Shown here in pieces: positions 44,403-53,277 of a DNA stretch of 53,277 nucleotides; within the stretch, counting starts at the first letter, position 1; every line of letters starts with the position of its first letter. Under the pieces are notes generated by a model. That model was not told the DNA's origin. It searched no databases and was given only the letters and a program-made list of their open reading frames with translations. Source of the stretch: Methanocaldococcus sp. (lineage in GTDB: Archaea > AGJL01 > Methanococci > Methanococcales > Methanocaldococcaceae); NCBI GenBank assembly GCA_027068365.1, contig JAMOTQ010000010.1, positions 1 through 53,277 on the forward strand, given 5' to 3'. Both the position numbers and the translations under genes were made by a program.

Positions 44403-44542
44403 CTATTATTGCTCAGATTACTTTAATATTAAGGATGAGCTTTTTAAAATTGTTAATCATATTATTGTTGCTTACATTTAAGTATCCTTTCCATAATAAT
44501 CAATAAAGGTTTTTAAAGTTAATGGTTGTAAATGGTGATAAT

Positions 44543-46201
44543 GTGGAAGAGATGATTTTACCAATTGCTTTAAGAAATGCTATAAAATATAATGGAAAGG
44601 CAAATCCAAAGGCAGTTTTAGGGATATTTTTATCAGAAAATCCAGAATACAGAAGTAAAGTAAAAGAAATAATGCCAATTGTTGAGAAAGTTGTTGAAGA
44701 AGTTAATAATTTATCATTGGATGAAATTAAGAAAAAGTTAGAGGAGTTGGGTGAAGACACTAAAAAGAAAGAAAAAAAGGAGAGAGATTTAGAACTACCA
44801 AATGTCAAAGATAAGGTGGTTATGAGATTCGCCCCAAATCCCTCAGGTCCTTTGCATATTGGGCATGCAAGAGCCGCGGTTTTAAACGATTACTTTGTTA
44901 AAAAATATAATGGGAAGTTAATTCTAAGATTGGAAGATACAGACCCTAAGAGAGTTTTGCCTGAGGCATATGATATGATTAAAGAGGATTTGGAATGGTT
45001 GGGAGTTAAAGTTGATGAAACCATTATACAATCAGATAGAATGGAAATTTATTACGAATATGGTAAAAAACTGATTGAGATGGGTAAAGCTTATGTATGC
45101 GATTGCAATCCAGAAGAATTTAGAGAACTAAGAAATAAAGGAATCTCATGTAAGTGTAGAGATAGGGCTATTGAGGACAACTTAGAACTCTGGGAAAAAA
45201 TGTTGAATGGAGAGCTTGAAAATGTTGCTGTTAGATTAAAAACAGATATAAAGCACAAAAACCCATCAATTAGGGACTTTCCAATATTCAGAGTTGAAAA
45301 AACACCACATCCAAGAACTGGAGATAAATACTGCGTTTATCCTTTAATGAACTTCTCAGTGCCTGTTGATGATTATCTATTAGGAATGACGCACGTTTTG
45401 AGAGGAAAAGACCATATTGTAAATACTGAGAAGCAAGCTTATATTTATAAATACTTTGGCTGGGAGATGCCTACATTTATACATTATGGTATTTTGAAGA
45501 TAGAGGATATTGTTTTAAGCACTTCATCAATGTATAAGGGAATTAAAGAAGGGCTTTACACTGGATGGGATGATGTTAGATTAGGAACTTTAAGGGCTTT
45601 GAAAAGGAGAGGAATTAAGCCAGAGGCAATTTATGAGATGATGAAGAGAATTGGGATTAAACAGGCAGATGTTAAGTTTTCTTGGGAAAATTTATATGCT
45701 ATAAACAAGGAGTTTATAGATAAAGATGCAAGAAGATTTTTCTTTGTTTGGAATCCTAAGAAGCTTGTTATTGAAGGAGCTGATAGGAGAGTTTTAAAAC
45801 TTAGAATGCATCCAGATAGACCTGAATTTGGTGAGAGAGAGTTGATATTTGATGGGGAGGTTTATGTTGTTGGGGATGAGTTAAAAGAGGGTAAGATGTA
45901 TAGGTTGATGGAGTTGTTTAACATAGTTGTTGAGAGGGTTGATGATATTGCATTAGCTAAATATCACTCAGATGACTTTAAAATAGCAAGGAAAAATAAA
46001 GCTAAGATTATACACTGGATTCCTGTAAAAGATAGCGTTAAAGTTAAAGTTTTAATGCCAGATGGAGAAGTAAAGGATGGCTTTGCTGAAAAGGACTTTG
46101 CTAAGGTAGAGGTTGATGATATTATTCAATTTGAGAGGTTTGGGTTTGTTAGGATAGATAAGAAGGATGATGAGATAGTTTGCTGTTATGCACATAGATA
46201 A
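44543..46201 (+). CDS. gltX: Glutamyl-tRNA synthetase (archaeal type)
   Basis: Class I synthetase; in archaea without GlnRS it also misacylates tRNA-Gln for the amidotransferase route. 552 residues, HIGH motif at about 105-108 ([13 protein letters not shown]), KMSKS counterpart [10 protein letters not shown], and the beta-barrel anticodon domain of the GlnRS-like archaeal type at the C-terminus. An N-terminal helical ~80-residue extension is normal. I start at GTG 44543 because GGTGATAAT is directly upstream; ATG 44522 would include that site. Confidence 0.93.
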   Translation: MEEMILPIALRNAIKYNGKANPKAVLGIFLSENPEYRSKVKEIMPIVEKVVEEVNNLSLDEIKKKLEELGEDTKKKEKKERDLELPNVKDKVVMRFAPNPSGPLHIGHARAAVLNDYFVKKYNGKLILRLEDTDPKRVLPEAYDMIKEDLEWLGVKVDETIIQSDRMEIYYEYGKKLIEMGKAYVCDCNPEEFRELRNKGISCKCRDRAIEDNLELWEKMLNGELENVAVRLKTDIKHKNPSIRDFPIFRVEKTPHPRTGDKYCVYPLMNFSVPVDDYLLGMTHVLRGKDHIVNTEKQAYIYKYFGWEMPTFIHYGILKIEDIVLSTSSMYKGIKEGLYTGWDDVRLGTLRALKRRGIKPEAIYEMMKRIGIKQADVKFSWENLYAINKEFIDKDARRFFFVWNPKKLVIEGADRRVLKLRMHPDRPEFGERELIFDGEVYVVGDELKEGKMYRLMELFNIVVERVDDIALAKYHSDDFKIARKNKAKIIHWIPVKDSVKVKVLMPDGEVKDGFAEKDFAKVEVDDIIQFERFGFVRIDKKDDEIVCCYAHR

Positions 46202-46222
46202 GAGACATTAATTTTATTTAAT

Positions 46223-46963
46223 TTATTTTTTAGATTTTAATTTTCTCATCTCTTTAATTTTTTTAGCTAATAACTCATTGTTATCCTCATTCTCAGATTT
46301 TTCAATTCTCTTTATTCTATCCTCTTCTTCCCATTTTTTTCCAGTGTATCTCTTGGCTATAACATAGACCTCGGCACTCTCTTTTCTTGATGCTTGGGGC
46401 TTTGTAATATAAACCTTCTCAAAGTATTTTTTAACTAAATTTACATAATCATCAACCATATCTCCATAAAATACCTTAGCTACAAAATTCCCTCTCTCTT
46501 TTAGCATCTCAGTAGCTATTTGTAAGGCAGTTGTTACCAAATCAATTGAACGAGCGTGGTCTACATCCCAATAACCGCTTATATTTGGAGAGGCATCACT
46601 TATAACTACATCTACCTTTTTTTCTTCGTTTGGAATTAGTTCTCTAATTTTATTTAAGTTCTCTTCTAATGTAAAGTCCCCTTTTATTGCAACTACATTA
46701 TCATATTCAAACGGTTTAACTGGTTGTAGGTCAATGCCAATAACAAAACCTTTATCTCCAACTATTTCCCTTGCTACCTGCATCCACCCTCCCGGAGCAC
46801 AACCCAGGTCCAAAACTATCTTTCCTGGTTTGATTATGTTAAATTTTTCATTTAACTGCATAAGCTTGAATGATGCTCTTGAACGGTATTTAAGTTTTTT
46901 AGCCAATTTATAATAAAAATCTCTCTTTCTTTGCAAAACCCATCTTTTATCTTTTCTTCCCAT
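46223..46963 (-). CDS. rlmE: Ribosomal RNA large-subunit 2'-O-methyltransferase RlmE/FtsJ
   Basis: 246 residues. SAM site [37 protein letters not shown] and [21 protein letters not shown], giving the K-D-K-E catalytic tetrad of FtsJ enzymes. Predicted to methylate a uridine ribose in 23S rRNA. The charged C-terminal tail (about 205-246) is an archaeal addition; some relatives carry a TRAM domain there, which is missing. ATG 46963 follows GGTGAAACT. Convergent with gltX; ATPase 4 is 49 nt upstream. Confidence 0.9.
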   Translation of the reverse strand: MGRKDKRWVLQRKRDFYYKLAKKLKYRSRASFKLMQLNEKFNIIKPGKIVLDLGCAPGGWMQVAREIVGDKGFVIGIDLQPVKPFEYDNVVAIKGDFTLEENLNKIRELIPNEEKKVDVVISDASPNISGYWDVDHARSIDLVTTALQIATEMLKERGNFVAKVFYGDMVDDYVNLVKKYFEKVYITKPQASRKESAEVYVIAKRYTGKKWEEEDRIKRIEKSENEDNNELLAKKIKEMRKLKSKK

Positions 46964-47012
46964 AGTTTCACCGAGATAATGAATCATTCCTTCAATTCAT
47001 CAAAGATTTGAA

Positions 47013-48068
47013 TTATAACACCCTCTTTATAGCGTTCCACATCAAATAAGATTGTGGTTTTAAGGTTTCTTCAATAGGATTTAAGAATAATATATTCCTT
47101 TTAACTAAAAATTCCTTTGTATCTTCATCTACCAAATATTCATTAATTTCATAATTCTCCTTAAATAGTTTTAAGGCATTAATAACTTTTTCATACTCAA
47201 TTCCTTCAAACTTATTATTTTTAATCCTTATTAATAGCTTCCTTAATTTAGATGTTTCCTCTTTAAGCATAAAGTTTAAAATATCGTTCAAATTTTCATA
47301 TCTCAATTTATTTATGACCTTTATAATTAAAATTGGTTTTCCACCAACATAAGAATAAATCAGCTCTTTATCCTCATCAGATAGTTTTTTATTTAGAAGC
47401 TCCTTAGATAAAAAGTCCATAAATTTTAAAGCTGTCTCTTTATCAAAGTCATCCACCAAAATGTAATCAACTCTATCCTCTAACATTGCCTCATTATAGA
47501 CCCTCTCAATAAATAAACTATCTGAACTTATACAGAAAACGTGGCATAAATGTTTATGCTTAGTTAAGGAGACAAAATAATTAAATAATTCGTAAATTAA
47601 AAACCCATTAATTTTCATATCTCCTATTTTTTGTAGTTCATCAATAATAATTATTGGTTGTTTTCCTTCTTTTTTAATATCCATTAATACATTAGTTATA
47701 TACCTAAAAACATTTTTAGTGGTTTTCTTTTTAAAAATCTCATTTAATGTATTTTTTGGTATAGGAATTCCATATAATGAAGGTAAGTCATTAATAATTG
47801 CCTTAATAACCTCTATCGGGCTTTTATCATCATCATACTCCTCAAACAAAACCTCAATAAAATCATCGTATTTAGAGATGAAGATTTCTCTCAAATCAAA
47901 ATAAAATACAATGTATTTATCTTTATCTAATCTGTTGTTAATTATTTCATTTATTAAAGCTGTTTTACCACTATTTATAGGTCCATAAATAAAATAAATT
48001 AAATTTGGCTCTCCCTCAATAATAGAGAGGACTTCCTTAATCTCCTTCTCCCTATTAAAAAACTTCAT
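47013..48068 (-). CDS. Archaeal AAA-type ATPase, paralogue 4 of 4
   Basis: 351 residues. [10 protein letters not shown], Walker [10 protein letters not shown] at 29-37, Walker [21 protein letters not shown] and [16 protein letters not shown]. Residues about 45-155 are encoded by DNA almost identical to paralogue 2, but from [17 protein letters not shown] onward it is closer to paralogues 1 and 3, and its segment [17 protein letters not shown] is its own. GGTGAAACT before the ATG. Upstream lies a 535-nt gene-poor region. Confidence 0.85.
   Translation of the reverse strand: MKFFNREKEIKEVLSIIEGEPNLIYFIYGPINSGKTALINEIINNRLDKDKYIVFYFDLREIFISKYDDFIEVLFEEYDDDKSPIEVIKAIINDLPSLYGIPIPKNTLNEIFKKKTTKNVFRYITNVLMDIKKEGKQPIIIIDELQKIGDMKINGFLIYELFNYFVSLTKHKHLCHVFCISSDSLFIERVYNEAMLEDRVDYILVDDFDKETALKFMDFLSKELLNKKLSDEDKELIYSYVGGKPILIIKVINKLRYENLNDILNFMLKEETSKLRKLLIRIKNNKFEGIEYEKVINALKLFKENYEINEYLVDEDTKEFLVKRNILFLNPIEETLKPQSYLMWNAIKRVL
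47605..47930. repeat. 326-bp tract shared with 37401-37726 (one mismatch)
   Basis: Internal part of ATPase paralogue 4; partner of the tract in paralogue 2, in the same orientation 10.2 kb away. Confidence 0.85.
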
Positions 48069-48603
48069 AGTTTCACCAATTATATACTTCTTCCAAAAAA
48101 GTTAATAAAATTTATTAATGAAGTTTAAACTCCTTCTATATCATCGCCTTTATGTATTCTATTTGAAAGAACTATAAAAATAACAAGACCAAATTATTTA
48201 AAGTTTTTGTGAGTTATTTTGGATTTTATAGTGGTAATAAATCTTGTTGAAATATGAATTTGGGCATATAAACCATCTAATGAACTTATGATAGAATATT
48301 CAAACAAAATATTATAAAATTTGGGGATTACGAGGTTTTCCCACAATTTAACGAAATAAACTATTTATAACATGATTTCATAATTAAAAATAAGTTAAAA
48401 AATAGACGAGAAAATAAAGTTTGGTAAGATTTCTAAATAAAAATTATAAATGCAAAGCCATATGTAGCATTTTAAAATGTCTAAGAGATAATGTTAGATT
48501 TGGAGAAAGATGATTTATTTGAGGATTTAGTTGGTAAATGTTTAAAAGAAATTGTCGTTTATTATACCTAACATAAAGAAAAATGGATAAATAGTTGATT
48601 CTT
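48069..48603. other. Gene-poor region with short ORF fragments
   Basis: No convincing intact gene in 535 nt. Two short open pieces on the plus strand look gene-like: 48290-48370 (DRIFKQNIIKFGDYEVFP..., no start codon) and 48491-48571 (MLDLEKDDLFEDLVGKCL..., ATG but no clear ribosome binding site). They may be remains of decayed genes beside ATPase 4. A/T runs and the promoters of ATPase 4 and the flippase gene should also be here. Confidence 0.4.
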
Positions 48604-49857
48604 ATGAGTTTGGGAAGAGACAGCATTTATATATTAATATCAAATATTTACTCAAAGGGAATGGCATACCTATTTTATTTAATAACCGCATTTTTGTTGG
48701 GAACAGAAGCATTTGGGATTTTAAAGGGTTTGATGCCAATAGCTGATACTTTAACAATATTTTTCTCTTCTGGAATTCCTCCGGCAATAGCAAAATTTTT
48801 GGCTGAGGAAAAAGAAGTAAATATCTATAAATACATTCCAATATTATTCTTAATGATTTTGCTCTCAGTTGTTGGATTTGCCTTAACCCCATTTATAAAA
48901 TACATTTTAGGAGGGCATTATCTAAGTTTAGACAACTCCTTATATTTGGCAGTTGGGTTTTGCATTATTGCATCAACAATAATAGCATTTTCAAGGGGGA
49001 TATTACAGGGACTATTAAAAATTAAATACCTCTCCCTTACTTGGATTGTTGAATATACTGCAAAAGTTATTTTAGTTTTTATTTTAACCTTATATTTGGG
49101 AATTTTTGGCTCTTTACTATCAATATCATTGGCATATTTAATAGGGGGAATTTTTGGGATGTATTTGATTTATAAAGCATTAGGAAGGGAATTAGATTTC
49201 AAAAGATTGGTAGATTTAAAATATACGATAAAAAATCTCTTTTCAAAATTTAATTTGGAGGTCTTAAAATATTCAATTCCTATTGCTTTAACATCATCAT
49301 CTTACAGGTTGTTTGGAGATGTGGATAACATAATTATAATGTCCATTATGGGAGGGTTTTGGAGTGGGATTTATGGTTACTCCTCTTTAATATCGAGGGG
49401 AATATTTATGTTTGCTTCGGCTGTTAGCATTCCTTTACTTCCAAGAATATCAAAAACAAAAGATTTAAATTTATTGAAAAAAGGGATTGTTTATAACACC
49501 ATTTTTTCATCTATTTTTGTTGTTGGTTGCTTATTTTTTCCTGAAATTCCTTTAATAGCATTTTTTAAAATAGCCCATCCAGATGGAGTTTTATGTTTAA
49601 GAATTTTAGCAATCTCATCCTTATTTATGAGTTATTACACCTTAATATCCTCAGCACTTCAAGGTTTAGGATATGCAAAAATATCATTTTACATAATTTT
49701 ATTTGGGTTGATGTTAAATATTATCTTAAATCTAATTTTGGTAAATGCCTATGGAATTGTTGGAGGAAGCTTAGCCACTTTAATAACATCAATAATTATC
49801 TTTATAATTGGTGTTTTTGCTATTTTAAGAATAAAAAAGTCCTATTTAATTAGGTGA
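48604..49857 (+). CDS. Polysaccharide/lipid-linked oligosaccharide flippase (MOP superfamily)
   Basis: 417 residues with about 12 hydrophobic segments, starting MSLGRDSIYILISNIYSKGMA (first helix from about residue 8). The pattern, including SGIPPAIAKFLAEEKE, GILQGLLKIKYLSL and ALQGLGYAKISFY, is that of Wzx/MurJ-like exporters that flip polyprenyl-linked glycans, here likely for N-glycosylation or cell-surface sugars. ATG 48604 preceded by GTTGATTCTT. Overlaps the opposing MBL gene by 16 nt at its 3' end. uppS, which makes the carrier lipid, is 1.3 kb away. Confidence 0.85.
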   Translation: MSLGRDSIYILISNIYSKGMAYLFYLITAFLLGTEAFGILKGLMPIADTLTIFFSSGIPPAIAKFLAEEKEVNIYKYIPILFLMILLSVVGFALTPFIKYILGGHYLSLDNSLYLAVGFCIIASTIIAFSRGILQGLLKIKYLSLTWIVEYTAKVILVFILTLYLGIFGSLLSISLAYLIGGIFGMYLIYKALGRELDFKRLVDLKYTIKNLFSKFNLEVLKYSIPIALTSSSYRLFGDVDNIIIMSIMGGFWSGIYGYSSLISRGIFMFASAVSIPLLPRISKTKDLNLLKKGIVYNTIFSSIFVVGCLFFPEIPLIAFFKIAHPDGVLCLRILAISSLFMSYYTLISSALQGLGYAKISFYIILFGLMLNIILNLILVNAYGIVGGSLATLITSIIIFIIGVFAILRIKKSYLIR

Positions 49858-50642
49858 TACTTATACTTCCCATTTAAAAGCTCAACTTTTAATCCTAATT
49901 TTGCTGGAATAACCTCAATCCCAGTATTTTGAGAAATGTATTCTGCCTCTATTTGAGGATTTGTCATCTTAATTCCCATGTGGTTCATTATCAATAACTC
50001 TGGCTTTTTATTCATTGAGTTTATTAAATCAATGGCATCATTTGAACATAAATGCCCTCTAATTCTCTCATTTTTCTTTCTAACAATATTTGCTATCAAA
50101 ATCCTAACCCCGTCAAAGTCATCAATTAGCTGAGGGATTAACTCAGTGTCTGATGTGTAGCCAATATCACCATAAATCGTTGATAACCTAAAACCAATAC
50201 CAAAAGGGTCTCCGTGTTTTGTATGCGTTGCCTTTATTGTTGTGTCATACAATTCCACTTCATCTTTTGGATATAGAACTCTAACCTCTTCAAGCTTTGA
50301 TTGATGGTATTTTGATATAACATGCTCATACTCTCCAAAACCTTCAACCGCTGATAAACTACCTAAAAAAACTCCTCGCTTTTTAGTCATTCCCTGAGTC
50401 ATTGCCTCAACAATAATCTCTCCATCATTGTAGTGGTCTGGATGGCAGTGGGATATAAATAAGGCATTGGTTCTCCATGGAGATATTTTTAGCTCGTTTA
50501 ATCTCACTATCGCTCCCGGTCCAGGGTCTATGTGCATCCTTAACTTATTTGTGTGTATTCTAAACCCTCCCGTTGCCTTTTTTTGTGTTATCGTTGCCCA
50601 TCTTCCACCACCGCATCCCAAAAAAATAATTTCTACCCTCAA
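49842..50642 (-). CDS. Metallo-beta-lactamase-fold hydrolase
   Basis: 266 residues. Metal-binding SHCHPDH at 64-70, TSDTE at about 175 and a final NHMG. The opening LGCGGGRWATITQKKATGGF differs from RNase Z and glyoxalase II, so the reaction is not clear; a phosphodiesterase or lactonase are options. TTG start after GGAGATGTGGTATT; an out-of-frame ATG lies in that leader. Confidence 0.8.
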   Translation of the reverse strand: MRVEIIFLGCGGGRWATITQKKATGGFRIHTNKLRMHIDPGPGAIVRLNELKISPWRTNALFISHCHPDHYNDGEIIVEAMTQGMTKKRGVFLGSLSAVEGFGEYEHVISKYHQSKLEEVRVLYPKDEVELYDTTIKATHTKHGDPFGIGFRLSTIYGDIGYTSDTELIPQLIDDFDGVRILIANIVRKKNERIRGHLCSNDAIDLINSMNKKPELLIMNHMGIKMTNPQIEAEYISQNTGIEVIPAKLGLKVELLNGKYKYHLIK

Positions 50643-50699
50643 AATACCACATCTCCTTTTTGTGTTTTGAACTGTAAAACTATTATATTCAGTTAATTA

Positions 50700-51209
50700 T
50701 TAATCTTTTATCTCTTTGCATTCAACATTATAGAAACTTCCATTTACAGATATTTTTATATATGGGTAGGTTATAACCATTGCCGCAATTTCCTTTGGTG
50801 GAATAACTTTATAATATACTATAATTCCGTTATCAGTTTCTGTTATATTTATTATTTCTATTTTATATCCAGCAGTAGGCATTTCTCCCAAATTTATAAC
50901 TATTATGGTTTTATTACCTTCATAGTAATAGTAACATCCTCTATTTTTCTCTCCAAAAGCACCATAGGCAATTATTTCATAATTTAATATTTTTGGAAGA
51001 TTAACTTTATTTTCTATTTTATTTTTTACTGTATTGTTATTAGTGTTTTGAAAACTTTGATTTTTAGAAATATTTAAATTAATATATAAATTATTTTTTA
51101 TGTTTGAATATTCTGTTTTATTTTTTTCAGGGATATTTTTCTCAAAAGAGACACAGCCACATAAAAATAGAATAATTAAAACAGCCAAAAATAATAATCC
51201 CCTCTTCAT
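50700..51209 (-). CDS. Lipoprotein with PrcB-like C-terminal domain
   Basis: 169 residues. Signal MKRGLLFLAVLIILFLCGC with lipid Cys at 19, an Asn/Lys-rich linker with many N-x-T/S sequons, and from about residue 75 a beta domain including LGEMPTAGYKIEIINI, the hallmark of PrcB_C domains (protease-complex accessory). The 4-nt overlap with uppS (ATG inside its stop region) means coupled translation. No protease gene is adjacent. Confidence 0.7.
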   Translation of the reverse strand: MKRGLLFLAVLIILFLCGCVSFEKNIPEKNKTEYSNIKNNLYINLNISKNQSFQNTNNNTVKNKIENKVNLPKILNYEIIAYGAFGEKNRGCYYYYEGNKTIIVINLGEMPTAGYKIEIINITETDNGIIVYYKVIPPKEIAAMVITYPYIKISVNGSFYNVECKEIKD

Positions 51210-52039
51210 TTCCCAAACCTCCTGTTCCTCCTCTGATATTCTCTAATAGCCCTCAAAAAATCTACTTTCCTAAATAAAGGCCAGTATATATCACAAAAAT
51301 ATAACTCAGAGTAAGAACTCTGCCAAATTAAAAAATTACTAATCCTCTCCTCCCCAGAAGTTCTAATAATCAAGTCAGGGTTTGGAAATGGCAAGTCAGC
51401 AGTGTATAAATGTTTATCAATTAACTCCTTATCAATGTCCTCTGGCTCTATCTCTCCTTTTTTAACCTTATAAGCTATCTTTTTTACTGCGTCTATTATC
51501 TCCTGCTGTCCTCCATAAGCAATGGCAAAATTAACAAAAAATTTATTGTAGTTTTTTGTCCTTTCTTCGGCATATATTATCGCTTCTTGAACATTCTTTG
51601 GTAATAAATTAATTCTTCCAATAGCTTTAACCCTAATCTCATATTTATGGACTTCTTCATCATCAGCAATTTCATAAAACTTTTTTTCAAACAATTCCAT
51701 AAGTTTATCAACTTCCTCTTTTGGTCGTTTAAAATTTTCAGTAGAAAAGGCATACAAAGTAACAACCTTTATTCCCAAATTCCTCGCCCATCTCAAAACA
51801 TCTCTAACCTTTTCAGCTCCCAAGTAATGCCCGTAATATCTATCCTTTCCATAAATCTCCGCCGCTCTCCTATTTCCATCCATTATTATTGCTACATGTT
51901 TTGGTAAGTTATTTTTATCAATTGACTCCTCTAAAATCTTCTCGTAAATTTTTAAAATTCCAGAGTTTTCCATAAAATTATAAAAATCGATTATAATCCT
52001 TTTACCAATACTCTTTAATTTCTTTTTTAAATTAGCCAA
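51206..52039 (-). CDS. uppS: cis-Prenyltransferase (undecaprenyl/dolichyl diphosphate synthase type)
   Basis: Builds long cis-polyprenyl diphosphates used as glycan carriers. 277 residues. Catalytic Asp in AIIMDGNRRAAEIYG, FSTENFKRP, and the C-terminal RTSGEERISNFLIWQSSYSELYF block (read as RTSGEERISNF then WQSSYSELYF). The N-terminal 40-residue amphipathic extension is longer than in bacteria. Start at TTG 52039 behind GGTGAAGGTT; an in-frame GTG at 52048 lies inside that site and is the alternative. Confidence 0.92.
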   Translation of the reverse strand: MANLKKKLKSIGKRIIIDFYNFMENSGILKIYEKILEESIDKNNLPKHVAIIMDGNRRAAEIYGKDRYYGHYLGAEKVRDVLRWARNLGIKVVTLYAFSTENFKRPKEEVDKLMELFEKKFYEIADDEEVHKYEIRVKAIGRINLLPKNVQEAIIYAEERTKNYNKFFVNFAIAYGGQQEIIDAVKKIAYKVKKGEIEPEDIDKELIDKHLYTADLPFPNPDLIIRTSGEERISNFLIWQSSYSELYFCDIYWPLFRKVDFLRAIREYQRRNRRFGK

Positions 52040-52059
52040 AACCTTCACCTGCTAAGAAT

Positions 52060-52175
52060 TTAACAGCGAAACTTTAATAAAGTTGAATGAAAACTTTTAG
52101 TTTTCATAGCTGGAAAGCAAAGCTTTCCATTTCATCAAAACCTAACACTTCCTCGCTTACGCTCGGAGGTGTAAA
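52060..52175. repeat. Cluster of four stem-loops between mtxX and uppS
   Basis: Consecutive inverted repeats: AACTTT/AAAGTT (52070-52084), ATGAAAAC/GTTTTCAT (52087-52107), TGGAAAGC/GCTTTCCA with AAA loop (52111-52129) and ACACTTCC/GGAGGTGT (52145-52172). No ORF. It might be a structured leader of uppS, a terminator for mtxX, or an element of the same sort as 21480-21615. Confidence 0.5.
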
Positions 52176-52199
52176 TTATTAAGATTGAGAGTATCCTAA

Positions 52200-52931
52200 T
52201 TAGAGGCGTAGTTCCCTATAGGCAGACAAAAATTTAACTGCGTTATAATACCTCTCCCAATTAGCGTTTCTACTTGTATCAATAAAATTGACATCTTTAT
52301 CTGACAAAATAACTGCCCCATAACCCGGAATTTTACAAACTAAACCTAAACATCTAAAAATTAAATTTCCTGTAATTCCATCTATTGCTATAATTACATT
52401 ACACCCTTCTTTTAAATATTCTTCTATTAATATACCATTATGCCTTATATCAACCTTCCCCTTAAAATACTCCACTACCTTCTCAGCTTCGTATATTGTC
52501 TCATCAACCTCTTTATTTCTTCCTAAATCACCCAATCTCCCTCCGGACAAGATAGCAACCTTTGGCTCAATATTATGATTTTTTAAAAACTTAGATGCAA
52601 ATTCTATAATCTTTATCTTATCCTTTATCCTTTCATTTTTATCTTCTGATATGTCATCAATTCCAACGGGGGATAGTAAAAAAATATCTTTTGTAAAAGG
52701 ATTTTTTAAAATTGAAGCTCTATAAAAATTTCCTATTTTTTCCCTTAAATAAGGAATCACCTTTGATGATGGTAAAGAACCCCTAACAGCTCCTTTTATC
52801 TCCCCACATAATAATTTATCTATTAAAATTTTTGGATTGTCAATTAACTCAACCTCTATCCCCTCTTCTTTTAATTTATTATATGCCTTTAAAACCTCCT
52901 CTTTATTTTCCCCCAAACCTATCGCATACAT
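52200..52931 (-). CDS. mtxX: Methanogenesis marker protein 4 (MtxX-like)
   Basis: 243 residues, related to phosphotransacetylase-like folds but restricted to methanogens, described as a putative methyltransferase MtxX or methanogenesis marker 4. Visible blocks: GEIKGAVRGSLPSSKVIPYLRE, LLSPVGIDD, AILSGGRLGDLGRN and GYGAVILSDKDVNFIDTSRN. Biochemical activity has not been settled. ATG 52931 after GTGATAGCT; the downstream partial gene ends 9 nt before it. Confidence 0.8.
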   Translation of the reverse strand: MYAIGLGENKEEVLKAYNKLKEEGIEVELIDNPKILIDKLLCGEIKGAVRGSLPSSKVIPYLREKIGNFYRASILKNPFTKDIFLLSPVGIDDISEDKNERIKDKIKIIEFASKFLKNHNIEPKVAILSGGRLGDLGRNKEVDETIYEAEKVVEYFKGKVDIRHNGILIEEYLKEGCNVIIAIDGITGNLIFRCLGLVCKIPGYGAVILSDKDVNFIDTSRNANWERYYNAVKFLSAYRELRL

Positions 52932-52940
52932 AGCTATCAC

Positions 52941-53277
52941 TTAAAACTCAACTTTTATTCCTAAAATATCTCTCTTCCCTTTTAAAATATCCTCTGCTAT
53001 CAAAGCCCCTCCAATAGCCCCACTCTCTCCATATAAAACAAATATCTTTGCCTCAACAAACTCTTTAATTCTCATTGGGACATCTATTGGAGTCCTCAAA
53101 GTTCCAATAGAGCCAGCTAAAACTACTCTTTTTTTATTTTTATCCAATAAAGGCAATAAGCTATTAATCTCCATAGACACACTTAAAATTAAGCTATCAA
53201 CAGCCAATTTACAATTTTTGTCAGTAAAGTAGTTGTTAATTATTTCTTTTTTAGTGTTTTCAACTCCCTTATAAAGT
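52941..53277 (-). CDS. Methanogenesis marker protein 12 (UPF0285), C-terminal part
   Basis: The frame is open from the window edge (codons from 53276) to the stop at 52941, so these are the last 111 residues of a longer protein; an internal TTG at 53207 is not needed as start. The ending with VVLAGSIGTLRTPIDVPMRI, YGESGAIGGALIAEDI and KRDILGIKVEF matches the C-terminus of the UPF0285 family, actin/sugar-kinase-like proteins found only in methanogens. Next to mtxX, as in M. jannaschii from memory. Confidence 0.7.
   Translation of the reverse strand, partial: LYKGVENTKKEIINNYFTDKNCKLAVDSLILSVSMEINSLLPLLDKNKKRVVLAGSIGTLRTPIDVPMRIKEFVEAKIFVLYGESGAIGGALIAEDILKGKRDILGIKVEF

Noticed and set aside
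31088-48068. ATPase copies as transposon or IS genes
   Set aside because: No terminal inverted repeats, target duplications or DDE/serine recombinase motifs are visible at their ends.
53119-53207. TTG at 53207 as start of the last gene
   Set aside because: The frame stays open to the window edge and the family is much longer, so this is the end of a truncated gene.

Overview
The window looks like chromosomal DNA of a hyperthermophilic methanogen close to Methanocaldococcus jannaschii. Evidence is the very AT-rich, purine-loaded coding, GGTGA-type ribosome binding sites before almost every gene, and archaeal or methanogen-specific genes: mer, two methanogenesis-marker genes, Sep-tRNA pathway pstK, archaeal HMG-CoA synthase with a DUF35 partner, ADP-dependent phosphofructokinase, split carB and taw2. 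It is not M. jannaschii itself as I remember it: protein sequences differ, the gene order is rearranged, and the PIN/KH ATPase carries an intein that I do not recall in M. jannaschii.

Layout. 0-5 kb: end of an ACT-domain gene, taw2, aspS and a secreted beta-propeller lipoprotein. 4.5-8.4 kb: one leftward operon made of an HTH regulator, HMG-CoA synthase, acetoacetyl-CoA thiolase, two tiny Cys-containing proteins (one CooT-like and outside the supplied ORF set) and the DUF35 partner; this is the entry to the mevalonate route for archaeal lipids. 8.7-16.7 kb: ilvC, dadD, pstK, a deazaflavin-type thioredoxin reductase, a lipoprotein, mer and several unknowns. 17-20.7 kb: PIN-ATPase-KH protein interrupted by a 605-residue intein in its P-loop. 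20.7-24.5 kb: hisA, rimI, ogt, tpiA and two UPF genes, with a 136-bp hairpin-rich insertion between rimI and hisA flanked by a 24-bp duplication.

24.6-36.8 kb is a sugar block: rpiA, ADP-dependent phosphofructokinase, pgi, GT5 glycogen synthase, a GT4 transferase, a small winged-helix protein, GH15 glucoamylase, GH57 amylase and apgM. Together these can make, break and burn a glycogen-type reserve. 38-46 kb: cbiZ, a TIM-barrel isomerase, split carB2/carB1 and gltX. 46-53.3 kb: rlmE, a lipid-linked sugar flippase, an MBL-fold protein, a PrcB-type lipoprotein, uppS and two methanogenesis-marker genes, the last cut by the window edge.

The most unusual content is (i) the P-loop intein, (ii) four paralogous archaeal AAA-type ATPases set about 5 kb apart at 31.1, 36.8, 41.6 and 47.0 kb among housekeeping genes, two of which share a 326-bp tract with a single mismatch (recent gene conversion), (iii) short hairpin elements, and (iv) a divergent ogt/tpiA pair whose two start codons lie 18 bp apart around one palindrome that supplies both ribosome binding sites.

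Start codons were chosen by the GGTGA-like site 3-7 nt upstream; in many genes this places the start downstream of the longest in-frame start. Locus comparisons with M. jannaschii are from memory. No CRISPR array, rRNA, tRNA or transposase gene was seen.
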